20,153 nt of DNA from Kuafuiihalomonas phototrophica (GTDB lineage: Bacteria > Myxococcota > Kuafuiibacteriia > Kuafuiibacteriales > Kuafuiibacteriaceae): NCBI GenBank assembly GCA_031800475.1, contig DAPKRQ010000069.1, positions 1-20,153 of the forward strand, read 5' to 3'. Below the pieces are notes generated by a model. It saw nothing but the letters and a program-made list of their open reading frames with translations. It was not told where the DNA came from and made no database searches. The translations under genes were made by a program, and so were the position numbers. This document shows, piece by piece, positions 1 through 7,525 of the stretch (its first letter is position 1; each line of letters starts with the position of its first letter).

Positions 1-47
1 GCGAGGGCTCCGGCCCGCCGAAGCCCGGTCCATTTGCCACCCCTCAT
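1..47 (-). CDS. Start of an exported protein, cut by the left window edge
   Basis: An ATG at 47-45 overlaps the TGA stop (46-44) of the upstream surface-protein gene as ATGA, a standard translational-coupling arrangement. A good Shine-Dalgarno (GGGAGG on the minus strand, plus-strand 58-63) sits 10 nt before it. The 15 complete codons read M-R-G-G-K-W-T-G-L-R-R-A-G-A-L and lead into an Ala codon: a basic N-terminus followed by small hydrophobic residues, as expected for the start of a signal peptide. Only this fragment is visible, so nothing can be said about function. It would be the last visible gene of the minus-strand envelope block. The start call rests on the RBS and the overlap; the protein identity is unknown. 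Confidence 0.5.
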   Translation of the reverse strand, partial: MRGGKWTGLRRAGAL

Positions 48-3000
48 GGCCGTTGTACCTCCCGCCCGCAGGGACCGGCTGCACGATCCCGGAGACCGCG
101 GCCCGATCCACGCCAGCCCGATCGGCGCCATCCGGCCCCGAGCAGAGCCCAAAAAGCCCAAAGCGCCCACATGGACCCAGGCCCCGCGGGCGCGCCCCGG
201 CAACCGCCCCCGCTTTCCACCGTGTCCTGGGATCGGGGCGGTCGGACCTCGATGCCCAGGTACTGGCGGGCCACGTCGCCCCGGTCGTCCAGGGCCAGCA
301 CCTCGAAGGGATATACCCCAAGCTCGGTGGGGGTCCCGACCAGGCGCGGGCCCTCGAGGGCCATGCCCGGCGGCAGAAAACCGCTCCCCACCATCCACGT
401 GACCGGGCTGTCCGGATCGACCCCCTCGATGTCCAGGGTCACCAAGTCTCCGTTCACGTCTTCGTAGGGTTGATCCAGCCGCGCCGTGGGGAGCTCCGGC
501 CGGGGAATGAACAAGGACCCAGCCTCGATGATCTCGAACACGAACGGGTCCCGGTCGAACAGTCCAGTCCCGTCGCGAACCTGCAGCACCAGCGGATACA
601 GCCCGGACCGGGCTGGGGTGCCCTCGAAGGTGCCCGAGTCGGCGTCAAAGCGCATGCCCTCCGGGAGCTCTCCCTCGAGCCGAAACCGGTACGGAGGATC
701 GCCGCCGGAGACTGGGACGGTTACGTCGTAGGGGCGGCCGACCAAGCCGTTCGGGAGGGCTGGCAGGTCGATGCTCAAGCTCTGGTCCGGGTCGAGCACG
801 TCGAGAGCCAGCATGCTTTCGATCCGGGCGCCGGTGGCATCGGTGACCTGGACCGGAATGATGAAGGTGCGGGGCGCCGGAGCCACGCCGCTGAGACTCC
901 CGTCTTCGCTCAAGAAGAAGAACGCCAACTCCTCTCGAACGCTGAAGCGGTAGGGTGGGGTGCCGCCGATCGCCTGGAGGTTGGTGCGGTACGCAGCGTT
1001 GGCCACAGCCGGTGGCAACACCCGGTCGACCAAGACCAGGTCGGGAGCCGCTTCATCCACCGAAAAGACTCCCTCCGCATCGATGGAGCGGTCACCGCTT
1101 TCGAGGGTGATCGTGAACGGAAAGTCGCCGACGGCTTCGGGCCTTCCTTCGAGCCTTCCCGCGTCGAACGCGATCCCCGGCGGCGCCCCCGCCTCACCCC
1201 ACAGGAGCGTCCAAATCTGCTGGTCCGGCAAGCCCCCGAGCCCGACGAAAGCGTGGCGGTAGGGCTGGCCCAGGCTCCCCCGGGGCGGGGTCGCCGACGC
1301 GATCGCCAGCCCGAATCCATCGATCCGCACGGCCGGGAGGCCCTCGGGATCCACCGCGTCGTTCGGATCCGCGTCATTGTCCGGGTTCACATCGTCGGCC
1401 ACCTCGGTCCGCACCCGGGCTCGATAGGTTCCACTCGGCAAGCTCTTCGGGAGCGACACCGTTGCGGTCCGGTCCACTTCTCGCCGGGGCGGAAGGGAGT
1501 CCGCCGGCCACGGCACCGGCAGCCGCCGTTCCGAGCCGCCGCTCAACTGCGGAGGCAGAAGCTCCAAGACCACCTCGGGCACGACCGCGACCGGACCCCG
1601 GTTTTCGACCCGGACGGTCAGCGGCAGAGGCTCACCGGCCTGTCCGCGCGCTGCCACGTCCAGCAGTCGGGGCAACAGGTCGGGACCGCGATCGAACACT
1701 TCGACATCGACGCGCAAAAGATTGTCGGTCTCGTCATCTTCGGAAACCTGGGACCTGCAATCCACCCGAGCGAACAGACCGATCCGGCCGAGCTGAACCG
1801 CTTCCGGCACTTCCACGTCCACATTCAAACTCGTGTCCCGGAAGGAATCGAGCTGGAGCAGCTCGCTCTCGAACACCAGGTCTTGCGACGAAGGCATGCC
1901 GGCGCCGGTCAAGAATACGCACGCCGTGAATCCGCTCGCGGTGGAGCCCCCGTCGTTTTGCAGGTCGAACCGAACCGGCAATGGCTCACCCCGGTACGCC
2001 GAACCCACCGCGGTGAGATTTCGAATCCCCAGCTCTGCCGGAGTGAATCGCAGGGGCTCACTGACCAGGTCATTGTTGGTCTCGTCGAGCTCCGAAACGT
2101 CGCCATCCGGGTCGAGCCGCACGATCACCCGCCGCTCGACGCCGGTGGGTACATCGGCGGGAACGGTCACCTCCAGGGTGGTTTCGGTGGAAAATCCATC
2201 GGGCAACGTGATCGTTCGGCGCCCGAGCCGACGGTCCCCCCCGTCGAAGGTGTCGTCCACCGACAAAAAGACGTCCGCTGCGGTCTCCGACAAGGCGGCT
2301 CCATCGGTCCGGACCTGCAGCCCCACGGGCAATAGCTCGCCCGCGCCGCTTTCCACCGGAACCGAGCGCACGGTGCCGGTGAGATCGGGTCCCGTGCCGA
2401 ACGGCACGGAGAAGAGGTTGTTGGTTTCGATCGCTTCGGCCACGTCGTCGTCGTCGTCCACCTGCAGGATCAGCCACTGGGCGGAAACCGATTGCCCGGC
2501 GGGCACGGTGAACGACGCGGTGGCCGTGACCGAAGAGGTGGCCGCCAAGGGCCCCAACGACACGGTGCCCAACCGGACCGCTTGGGACAGGTCGCCGGCC
2601 GAAGGTGAAAGATAAACGCCGGCATCGAAGGCTGGGGCCTGGCTCAGGCCCCCGTTGTCCACCAGCAGACTCGCGTCGAAGGCCGTGCCCGGTCGGGCGC
2701 CGGGTGGCCCGTCGATCTGTCCGTACAGCTCCGGCCCGGGCGGAAGCTCTGCTTCGATCAGCCGGCCCGACCTCCAGTTGCCGCCGACGGCGCTGCACCG
2801 TCCCGGCTCGCAGGCGCAGGAGGCGTCGCAGCTCGCCGAGCTGGCGAGCAGGTTCACGCCGTCCCGCCCGGTGTCGTCTTCGGCGGCGGTGGTTCCATTG
2901 GATATACCAAAGACCCTACCGAACCAGACCCTGAACCCGAAGTCGTCTTCGTCGAGCTCGATCCGGAAGTTCACGTCCGTACTTCCGGCCCCCCCGCTGC

Positions 3001-3454
3001 CCGACTCGAACCCGGCGTACTCGATGACGAAGGTGCGCTGCCCCATCGATCCCGAGGTGGCGGTCCGAAGCTCCCCGCTTCCCACCTGAAGGTTCTGCCA
3101 GACCCCTGCGATGTAGCCGTCCAGGGCGTCCCGGGCCCGCGGCACCTGGCGGGGCGCGCTCAAAAACCCACCGGTCTGCTGCAGGGGCTCGAAGGAGACC
3201 ACGCCGTTGGTGTGGGCGATCACCCGGTCGTAGTCGGTGCCGAAGAAATTGAAGGTGAAGGGCAGCGTGAGCTCCACTTCCCCTTCCTGCGTGGCGGGCA
3301 GGGCCCCGGTAGCCTGGAAGGTGTGGGTCGAGAAGGTCTGAAGGCCGCTGTAGCTCTGACTCCGCACCGTCACTTGGTACGGAGCCCGCTGGGCCCGGGC
3401 TTCGGCGGCCACCAAGATGCACCCGACCGCCCACAAGATCACCGTTTGCTTCAT
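44..3454 (-). CDS. Large exported CARDB / putative-Ig repeat surface protein with MYXO-CTERM-like anchor
   Basis: 1136 residues. The start is the ATG at 3454 (M-K-Q-T-V-I-L-W), which gives a clean Sec signal peptide cut near A-R-A|Q-R; an in-frame start 14 codons upstream would bury it. An N-terminal module (about 25-235) has the F-x-F-x-F-F-G-T-D-Y ... T-N-G-V-V-S-F pattern of nidogen-like surface domains, and contains a cysteine cluster (C209, C213, C215, C220). About four CARDB-type adhesion modules follow (starting near 241, 356, 475 and 591), recognised by repeated acidic D-E-T-N-N segments. Then come four putative-Ig (He_PIG-like) domains (near 715, 803, 891 and 980) with G-x-P-Y-R-F and G-T-P motifs. 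The C-terminus has G-G-G-C (C1085), a Trp/Leu-rich helix (1095-1109) and R-R, resembling the MYXO-CTERM sorting signal, but continues for 25 more residues. Probably a cell-surface structural or adhesion protein; the ligand is unknown. Confidence 0.87.
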   Translation of the reverse strand: MKQTVILWAVGCILVAAEARAQRAPYQVTVRSQSYSGLQTFSTHTFQATGALPATQEGEVELTLPFTFNFFGTDYDRVIAHTNGVVSFEPLQQTGGFLSAPRQVPRARDALDGYIAGVWQNLQVGSGELRTATSGSMGQRTFVIEYAGFESGSGGAGSTDVNFRIELDEDDFGFRVWFGRVFGISNGTTAAEDDTGRDGVNLLASSASCDASCACEPGRCSAVGGNWRSGRLIEAELPPGPELYGQIDGPPGARPGTAFDASLLVDNGGLSQAPAFDAGVYLSPSAGDLSQAVRLGTVSLGPLAATSSVTATASFTVPAGQSVSAQWLILQVDDDDDVAEAIETNNLFSVPFGTGPDLTGTVRSVPVESGAGELLPVGLQVRTDGAALSETAADVFLSVDDTFDGGDRRLGRRTITLPDGFSTETTLEVTVPADVPTGVERRVIVRLDPDGDVSELDETNNDLVSEPLRFTPAELGIRNLTAVGSAYRGEPLPVRFDLQNDGGSTASGFTACVFLTGAGMPSSQDLVFESELLQLDSFRDTSLNVDVEVPEAVQLGRIGLFARVDCRSQVSEDDETDNLLRVDVEVFDRGPDLLPRLLDVAARGQAGEPLPLTVRVENRGPVAVVPEVVLELLPPQLSGGSERRLPVPWPADSLPPRREVDRTATVSLPKSLPSGTYRARVRTEVADDVNPDNDADPNDAVDPEGLPAVRIDGFGLAIASATPPRGSLGQPYRHAFVGLGGLPDQQIWTLLWGEAGAPPGIAFDAGRLEGRPEAVGDFPFTITLESGDRSIDAEGVFSVDEAAPDLVLVDRVLPPAVANAAYRTNLQAIGGTPPYRFSVREELAFFFLSEDGSLSGVAPAPRTFIIPVQVTDATGARIESMLALDVLDPDQSLSIDLPALPNGLVGRPYDVTVPVSGGDPPYRFRLEGELPEGMRFDADSGTFEGTPARSGLYPLVLQVRDGTGLFDRDPFVFEIIEAGSLFIPRPELPTARLDQPYEDVNGDLVTLDIEGVDPDSPVTWMVGSGFLPPGMALEGPRLVGTPTELGVYPFEVLALDDRGDVARQYLGIEVRPPRSQDTVESGGGCRGAPAGPGSMWALWAFWALLGAGWRRSGWRGSGRGLRDRAAGPCGREVQRP
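58..63 (-). promoter_or_regulatory. Ribosome binding site GGGAGG for the left-edge gene
   Basis: GGGAGG lies 10 nt upstream of the ATG at 47. It sits inside the last codons of the preceding surface-protein gene and supports translation of a further gene running off the left edge. Confidence 0.5.
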
Positions 3455-3573
3455 CGTCGCTACTTCACTGCTCCCGTCCCGGTGCCCTTCGGGCATGATC
3501 CGGGTTCAGGTCTCGGGTGGCCAGTCTTTTTGCGGCGTTGTCCTCCGGACCGCGGGCCGGGCTGGCCCCGATG
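3455..3573. other. Intergenic gap between cpoB/ybgF and the surface-protein gene
   Basis: 119 nt. A perfect TTGACA (minus strand, plus-strand 3572-3577) overlaps the stop of the cpoB-like gene, but no TA-rich -10 lies 16-19 nt downstream. No hairpin followed by a T-run was seen, so neither promoter nor terminator can be firmly placed. Confidence 0.4.
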
Positions 3574-4494
3574 TCAAGCGCCGATCTCTTTCAGTCGGGC
3601 GCGTGCCTGACGGGCGGCCGGTGCCCGGGGAAACTGCTTGAGTACGGTCTTGTAGAACAGCTTGGCGTCCTCGATCAGGTTCAGCCGCTCGAAGCACTGG
3701 CCCAGGCGAAGGTAGGCAGTCGGCACCACCACCGACCCCGGGTAGGCCTTGCGCACTTGGTTGAACTCGGCGGCCGCCTGCTGAAACTGCCCGGCTTCGA
3801 AATAGGTTTCGCCCACCAAAAACTGGGCCCGGGGCTCGAAGCGCTCCGCGAAGCCTCGATCCTTTTCGTACTCGAGCATCAGGGCCCGAACCAGCTTGCG
3901 TGCCCGCTCCGGCTCGCCCCCATCGATGAGCTTGCGGGCTTCGTCCAAGGCCCGATCCGGGTCCTGCAACAGCGATTCCCGCCTGCGGCCGGCCTCCGCT
4001 TCAGACCGCTCCCCGTCCCGGCGCTTTTCCAGGTCTTCCAGCTTCAGATCGAGCTCTTCTTGGGCCTGCGTGGTCGAGCTTTCCAAGGACGACACCCGGC
4101 TTTCCAAGGTGGCGGTGGTGCCTTTGAGCCGAGCCACGTCCTGCAAGAGCTCATCGAGCTGCACGCCGAAATCGGCGTCGTTTCGGCGAGCCGCCATGTT
4201 CAAGGTCCCCACGTCTTTGGCGATGGCGTCCAGCTGTTCGCCCTGGTTCGACTGCAGCTCCCGGAGCTCGGTCAGGTCGGCCTGCACCGCTTCGAGCCGG
4301 GTTTCCAGGGCGTAGACCCGGGACTCCAATGCTTCGCCTTCGGTCTTGCCGTAGTGGGCGCAGGCGCTCATCAGCCCGCACGAGCCCACCGAAATCAGCA
4401 GACCGGCTCGGCCCGCCACGCCTGCGGCGCGCCGAGCCCGGCCGCACCCGCCTTCGGATCCGACGGACGGACGCTGGCGGCCCGGCCCGCCCAT
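3574..4494 (-). CDS. cpoB: Tol-Pal system coiled-coil/TPR protein CpoB (YbgF)
   Basis: 306 residues. CpoB/YbgF is the periplasmic partner of the Tol-Pal complex that coordinates outer-membrane constriction with peptidoglycan synthesis. Visible parts: an N-terminal signal region; a long heptad-rich coiled coil (about 52-165, many L/E/Q positions) corresponding to the trimerisation segment; and C-terminal TPR-like repeats (about 185-300: L-V-G-E-T-Y-F-E-A-G-Q-F-Q-Q-A and L-R-L-G-Q-C-F-E-R). It begins 4 nt after the pal stop, the classical pal-ybgF order. The N-terminus is odd: two possible lipoboxes, V-G-S-C (C39) and M-S-A-C (C45), follow about 30 polar/basic residues, so it may be a lipoprotein, unlike E. 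coli CpoB, which is soluble. A GTG at codon 26 would give a shorter, more typical signal sequence. Family call firm; exact start less so. Confidence 0.88.
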   Translation of the reverse strand: MGGPGRQRPSVGSEGGCGRARRAAGVAGRAGLLISVGSCGLMSACAHYGKTEGEALESRVYALETRLEAVQADLTELRELQSNQGEQLDAIAKDVGTLNMAARRNDADFGVQLDELLQDVARLKGTTATLESRVSSLESSTTQAQEELDLKLEDLEKRRDGERSEAEAGRRRESLLQDPDRALDEARKLIDGGEPERARKLVRALMLEYEKDRGFAERFEPRAQFLVGETYFEAGQFQQAAAEFNQVRKAYPGSVVVPTAYLRLGQCFERLNLIEDAKLFYKTVLKQFPRAPAARQARARLKEIGA

Positions 4495-4498
4495 GGCT

Positions 4499-5257
4499 TC
4501 AGCGCTCCAGGAACTCGACGCGGCGATTCTTGGCCCAGGCCGCCTCGTTGTGGCGCGGGTCGGCCGGATCGGTCTCGCCTTTGCTCACCACCCGGAGCTT
4601 GGACGCGGGCACTCCGAGACGGGTCAGATAGTCCTTGACCGCCTGGGCCCGCCGGTCGCCGAGGGCCAGGTTGTACTCTTCGGTGCCGCGCTCGTCGGCG
4701 TGGCCCTCGATGACGATGGTGCCGCCCTTTTGCTGCAGGCAGTCCACGACCTGCTGCAGGCCCGAACGCACCTCGGAGGTCAGATTCGCCTTGTTGAAGG
4801 CGAAGCGCACCGTCGGATAGTCGCAGCGCTCGGTGGCGATGGTGGTCGGGTCGGTACACCGGCCGTTGTAGCAGGTGAAGCCGGGGTCGCAGTCCCGATC
4901 GCTGTCGCAGGCCAGCGGATCGACGCAGCGGTTGTCGCGGCACGCGAGCCCCCGCCCGCAGTCGTCGTCGCTTTCGCACTCGAGCTGGCACTTGCCGGAG
5001 CGGCAGATCTGGTTGCCTTCACAGTCGGCGTCCCGCACGCACTCGGGCTTCATTTCGCATCGCCCTCCCACGCATTGTTCGCCTTCGGCGCACTGGGCGT
5101 CGGTTCGGCACTGCTGACAGGTGCCGTCGACACACACTTCACCCTGTTCGGCGCAATCCTCGTCTTCGTTGCAGTTGGGATATTCGGGACCCGAGGGGCA
5201 GGCGACGAGGGCCCACGAAAGGCCGAGAACCCAAAGGGCCAAAGGGATGTGCCGCAT
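4499..5257 (-). CDS. pal: Peptidoglycan-associated lipoprotein Pal with a five-fold cysteine-repeat insert
   Basis: 252 residues. Pal anchors the outer membrane to peptidoglycan and binds TolB. The signal peptide ends in lipobox L-V-A-C (C20). The C-terminal OmpA/Pal domain (about 145-252) holds F-A-F-N-K-A-N-L, I-E-G-H-A-D-E-R-G-T-E-E-Y-N, the D-R-R-A-Q-A-V helix and K-N-R-R-V-E-F, including the Asp and Arg residues that bind diaminopimelate in this family. Between them lie five tandem units of the form C-x5-C-x5/6-C-x4-C (about residues 29-137), each with acidic D-x-D-C and G-x-C signatures like the Dickkopf/EGF-like repeats common in predatory and social deltaproteobacterial surface proteins. 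E. coli Pal lacks this insert. There are two further cysteines in or near the OmpA domain. A promoter with its -10 only 7 nt before the ATG suggests its own leaderless transcript, with cpoB following. Confidence 0.9.
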   Translation of the reverse strand: MRHIPLALWVLGLSWALVACPSGPEYPNCNEDEDCAEQGEVCVDGTCQQCRTDAQCAEGEQCVGGRCEMKPECVRDADCEGNQICRSGKCQLECESDDDCGRGLACRDNRCVDPLACDSDRDCDPGFTCYNGRCTDPTTIATERCDYPTVRFAFNKANLTSEVRSGLQQVVDCLQQKGGTIVIEGHADERGTEEYNLALGDRRAQAVKDYLTRLGVPASKLRVVSKGETDPADPRHNEAAWAKNRRVEFLER

Positions 5258-5264
5258 GGGCGCT

Positions 5265-5293
5265 CGGGTAGTCAAAGGGTAGATCCAAGTCAA
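5265..5293 (-). promoter_or_regulatory. Predicted promoter of pal (leaderless type)
   Basis: On the minus strand TTGACT (5293-5288), a 17-nt spacer, then TACCCG (5270-5265), followed by 7 nt and the pal ATG. No Shine-Dalgarno lies before this ATG. The spacing would place the transcription start at or next to the A of ATG. The -35 is strong and the -10 weak. Confidence 0.45.
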
Positions 5294-5298
5294 GGCGC

Positions 5299-6864
5299 TC
5301 ACTCGAACCCGTTGCGAAACACCACCATGCTTCCGACCCGGTCCTTGCGGGCCACGTGGTAGATCAACACGTCCGGCAAGCCGTCCTGACCGGACGGCAA
5401 CATGACGGTCGTGTTGCTGATGTCCGCTTCCAGGGTCAGGTAGCCTTGCGAACGGAACGGGGATCGGGACGGATCCGGCTCCCCATCCCGCTCGCCGGCT
5501 TTTCGACCTTTGTAGACCCGAAGGACCTTTCCGCCGTCGGACACGATGGCGTCGGGCACGCCGTCTCCGTCCAGATCGTGGCCGAAAAGGGGCGGCGCAC
5601 CCCGCACCCCACCGCCGTCGGAAAAGTCCAGACCCAGACGGACCGGAAGGGTCTGGGCCGGCCGGCCGGCAAAGAAACCGGAGCTCGGATCGGCCCGGCG
5701 GATCCGCACGTCGATGGTCAGGGTTCGGGAAGTGAGCGCCTGGATGAACGTTCCGATCGACACCGCCATCTGGGGATGGAGCATTTCCACTTTGCCGTCC
5801 CCGTCCACGTCCTCGAAAGCCACCAGGGATGAAAAGCCTTTCTCCTCGAAGCTCTGGGATGGACGGGCTTCGAAGCCTCCGCCCGGGCGGCCGGCGTACA
5901 GCCACACCCGGGAGCGCAGGTTGGTGAGCCCACCCGCCAGCTTGGAAAGGGCCAGGTCGGCCACCCCGTCCCCGTCCAGATCCTGGACCACCGCCCCGAC
6001 GAAGGCTTCTCGGGTCTCGATCTCTTCATCCGTTCGGACGCCGAAAAAGCGTTCGTACGCAGGTTCTCGGCCCGGCTTGCCCGTGGCGTCGGCCACGAAG
6101 ACCGCGATCCGGTCCTCGTAGTGGGTCACCAGATCCGTGCGGCCATCGCCGGTCTGGTCGACGAACGCCAGGTTCGGGACCATCGTCTGGGCCCGAAACG
6201 AGTAGGGACGCGCGGGGCTGCCGCTGCCTTCGGCGGGGCGGAAGGCGTCCGAATAGGCGTCGTAGCGCTGCAGGTTCGGCAGTTCCACCTCGGTCCAGTG
6301 CTTCCAGACCGGGCCTTCGCGGCGGTACAGATCCAGGCCGGTGCGCTGGGGGACCACGACGACCTGGGGCCCGTCGTCTCCCAGGCGCCGCACCACGTCC
6401 CAGTGGATCAGATCGTCCTCTTCCGGTCGGCCGACCAGGCTTCGGGTCGCGACGATCCGGTACGGGCGTCCCGGCGCCTTCGCCAGACTCTGGGCGTAGA
6501 CGCCGCGGGAGGTCATGTAGAGCATCTCGACGCCCGGATCCCCGTCCACGTCTGCCAGGTCGAAGACCGCTGCCTTTTCGGGCGCCCGAAAGGCCGGGTC
6601 CGGCCGGCCGTCGAAGCCGTCGTCGGTGCGGCGAAACACGCCGACGTAGCGCTCGGCCGAAGGCCCGCCCTTGCGTCGATAGGTCACGACCAGGTCCACG
6701 TCCCCGTCGCCATCCAGGTCCCCCCGATCCACCCAAAGGATGCTGCCGGGCACCCGAAGCTCCTGCTTTTCGAATCCTGCTGCGCGGGCCTGCGGGTCCC
6801 CGACGCCCCCGGCGGCGGTCCAGGCCGCGGCGAACGCGGCGCCGAAGACGCGCCTAGGACCCAT
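5299..6864 (-). CDS. Exported FG-GAP / VCBS repeat beta-propeller protein
   Basis: 521 residues, starting at the ATG at 6864 (M-G-P-R-R-V-F-G), which gives a Sec signal peptide cut near A-R-A|A-G; a longer in-frame reading adds 22 residues that hide it. At least six calcium-loop repeats are visible: D-L-D-G-D-G-D-V-D-L near residue 50, D-V-D-G-D-P-G-V-E-M, D-Q-T-G-D-G-R-T-D-L, D-L-D-G-D-G-V-A-D-L, D-V-D-G-D-G-K-V-E-M and D-L-D-G-D-G-V-P-D-A. These are the FG-GAP/VCBS (integrin-alpha-like) motifs that build a calcium-binding beta-propeller in exported proteins. No lipobox, membrane helix or C-terminal anchor is seen, so a periplasmic or secreted location is inferred. The gene overlaps the upstream FecR-like gene by 11 nt and ends 41 nt before pal. 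The partner or ligand is unknown. Confidence 0.85.
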   Translation of the reverse strand: MGPRRVFGAAFAAAWTAAGGVGDPQARAAGFEKQELRVPGSILWVDRGDLDGDGDVDLVVTYRRKGGPSAERYVGVFRRTDDGFDGRPDPAFRAPEKAAVFDLADVDGDPGVEMLYMTSRGVYAQSLAKAPGRPYRIVATRSLVGRPEEDDLIHWDVVRRLGDDGPQVVVVPQRTGLDLYRREGPVWKHWTEVELPNLQRYDAYSDAFRPAEGSGSPARPYSFRAQTMVPNLAFVDQTGDGRTDLVTHYEDRIAVFVADATGKPGREPAYERFFGVRTDEEIETREAFVGAVVQDLDGDGVADLALSKLAGGLTNLRSRVWLYAGRPGGGFEARPSQSFEEKGFSSLVAFEDVDGDGKVEMLHPQMAVSIGTFIQALTSRTLTIDVRIRRADPSSGFFAGRPAQTLPVRLGLDFSDGGGVRGAPPLFGHDLDGDGVPDAIVSDGGKVLRVYKGRKAGERDGEPDPSRSPFRSQGYLTLEADISNTTVMLPSGQDGLPDVLIYHVARKDRVGSMVVFRNGFE

Positions 6865-7525
6865 CGTCCGGCTCCAGCACCCGCTCCGGGGCGATCGGGG
6901 GCGGTCGCACCGCTCGCTCGCGAAGACCATCGAACAGGCTCGGTGCGCCCATCAGCCGCCATTCTCCAAACCATTCCGGCTGTTGGGAAAAGATCGGTCC
7001 CGGCTGAACCGCCTGGCCCCATCGAAGGAGCCACCCCAGGTCCGGCGCCCCATCAAAGGCGGACCGGGTGGTCTCGACCAGGGGCTGCTCCGAAACCTGG
7101 ACCCGGGGCGGTCGCCCGGGCAAACCCGCGTACGCTTCACCGGGCCCTGCACGGGCCCCGTCCACCTGCACCCCGCCATCTTCGACCCAAACCGTGAGGC
7201 CGTCGGCGACCTGGACCAGGGCCGAAGTGCCGCCGTCGAAGCGGACCGTGGCCTCCACGGTCTGCAGGGCCCCCGCCCGGTCCGCGGTCACCAAGGCCCG
7301 GCCGCGGAGGAGGCGCACCCCGTCGGTTGCAAGATCCAGGCGGGCGGGCCCCTGGGCCTGGACCAGCCCCAGTTGGGGGTCGTGGAGTTCGACCCGGCCC
7401 AAGGGCGCCACCCGAACCTGGACACGGTCGCCGACGGTCCGGGTCGCCGTGTCCACCTGCCAGCGCAGGCTGGGTACACCCCCGACCCATAGTGCGAAGA
7501 GCCCTGCGGAGATCGTCCCTACCAT
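6854..7525 (-). CDS. Exported FecR-domain-like protein
   Basis: 223 residues. The start ATG at 7525 overlaps the end of the upstream barrel gene by 7 nt. Residues 1-20 form a short hydrophobic signal sequence. The body (about 24-140) follows the FecR pattern: V-G-D-R-V-Q-V-R-V, a G-R-V-E-L-H-D strand, L-V-Q-A-Q-G-P-A-R-L-D-L, then L-L-R-G-R-A-L-V and a closing V-W-V-E-D-G-G-V-Q-V-D-G with P-G-E. In Myxococcota such FecR-like domains are often periplasmic and not tied to a FecI sigma factor; none is present here. The C-terminal 80 residues are Pro/Trp-rich and unassigned. The overlaps with both neighbours argue for coordinated production with the barrel and propeller proteins. The FecR assignment is by eye, moderate confidence; coding status is strong. 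Confidence 0.78.
   Translation of the reverse strand: MVGTISAGLFALWVGGVPSLRWQVDTATRTVGDRVQVRVAPLGRVELHDPQLGLVQAQGPARLDLATDGVRLLRGRALVTADRAGALQTVEATVRFDGGTSALVQVADGLTVWVEDGGVQVDGARAGPGEAYAGLPGRPPRVQVSEQPLVETTRSAFDGAPDLGWLLRWGQAVQPGPIFSQQPEWFGEWRLMGAPSLFDGLRERAVRPPPIAPERVLEPDDGS

Noticed and set aside
53..2335. Long open frame on the plus strand opposite the CARDB surface protein (760 codons)
   Set aside because: It mirrors the codon bias of the minus-strand gene in GC-rich DNA; the translation is low-complexity with Arg/Pro/His and shows no domain, while the minus frame has clear repeats and a signal peptide.
3455..3496. N-terminal extension of the CARDB surface protein from a start at 3496
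   Set aside because: The extra 14 residues are polar and would displace the signal peptide from the N-terminus; the start at 3454 gives a normal Sec signal.
3572..3577. Perfect TTGACA on the minus strand at the cpoB stop, considered as the -35 of the surface-protein promoter
   Set aside because: No TA-rich hexamer occurs at 16-19 nt spacing; the region there is entirely G/C.
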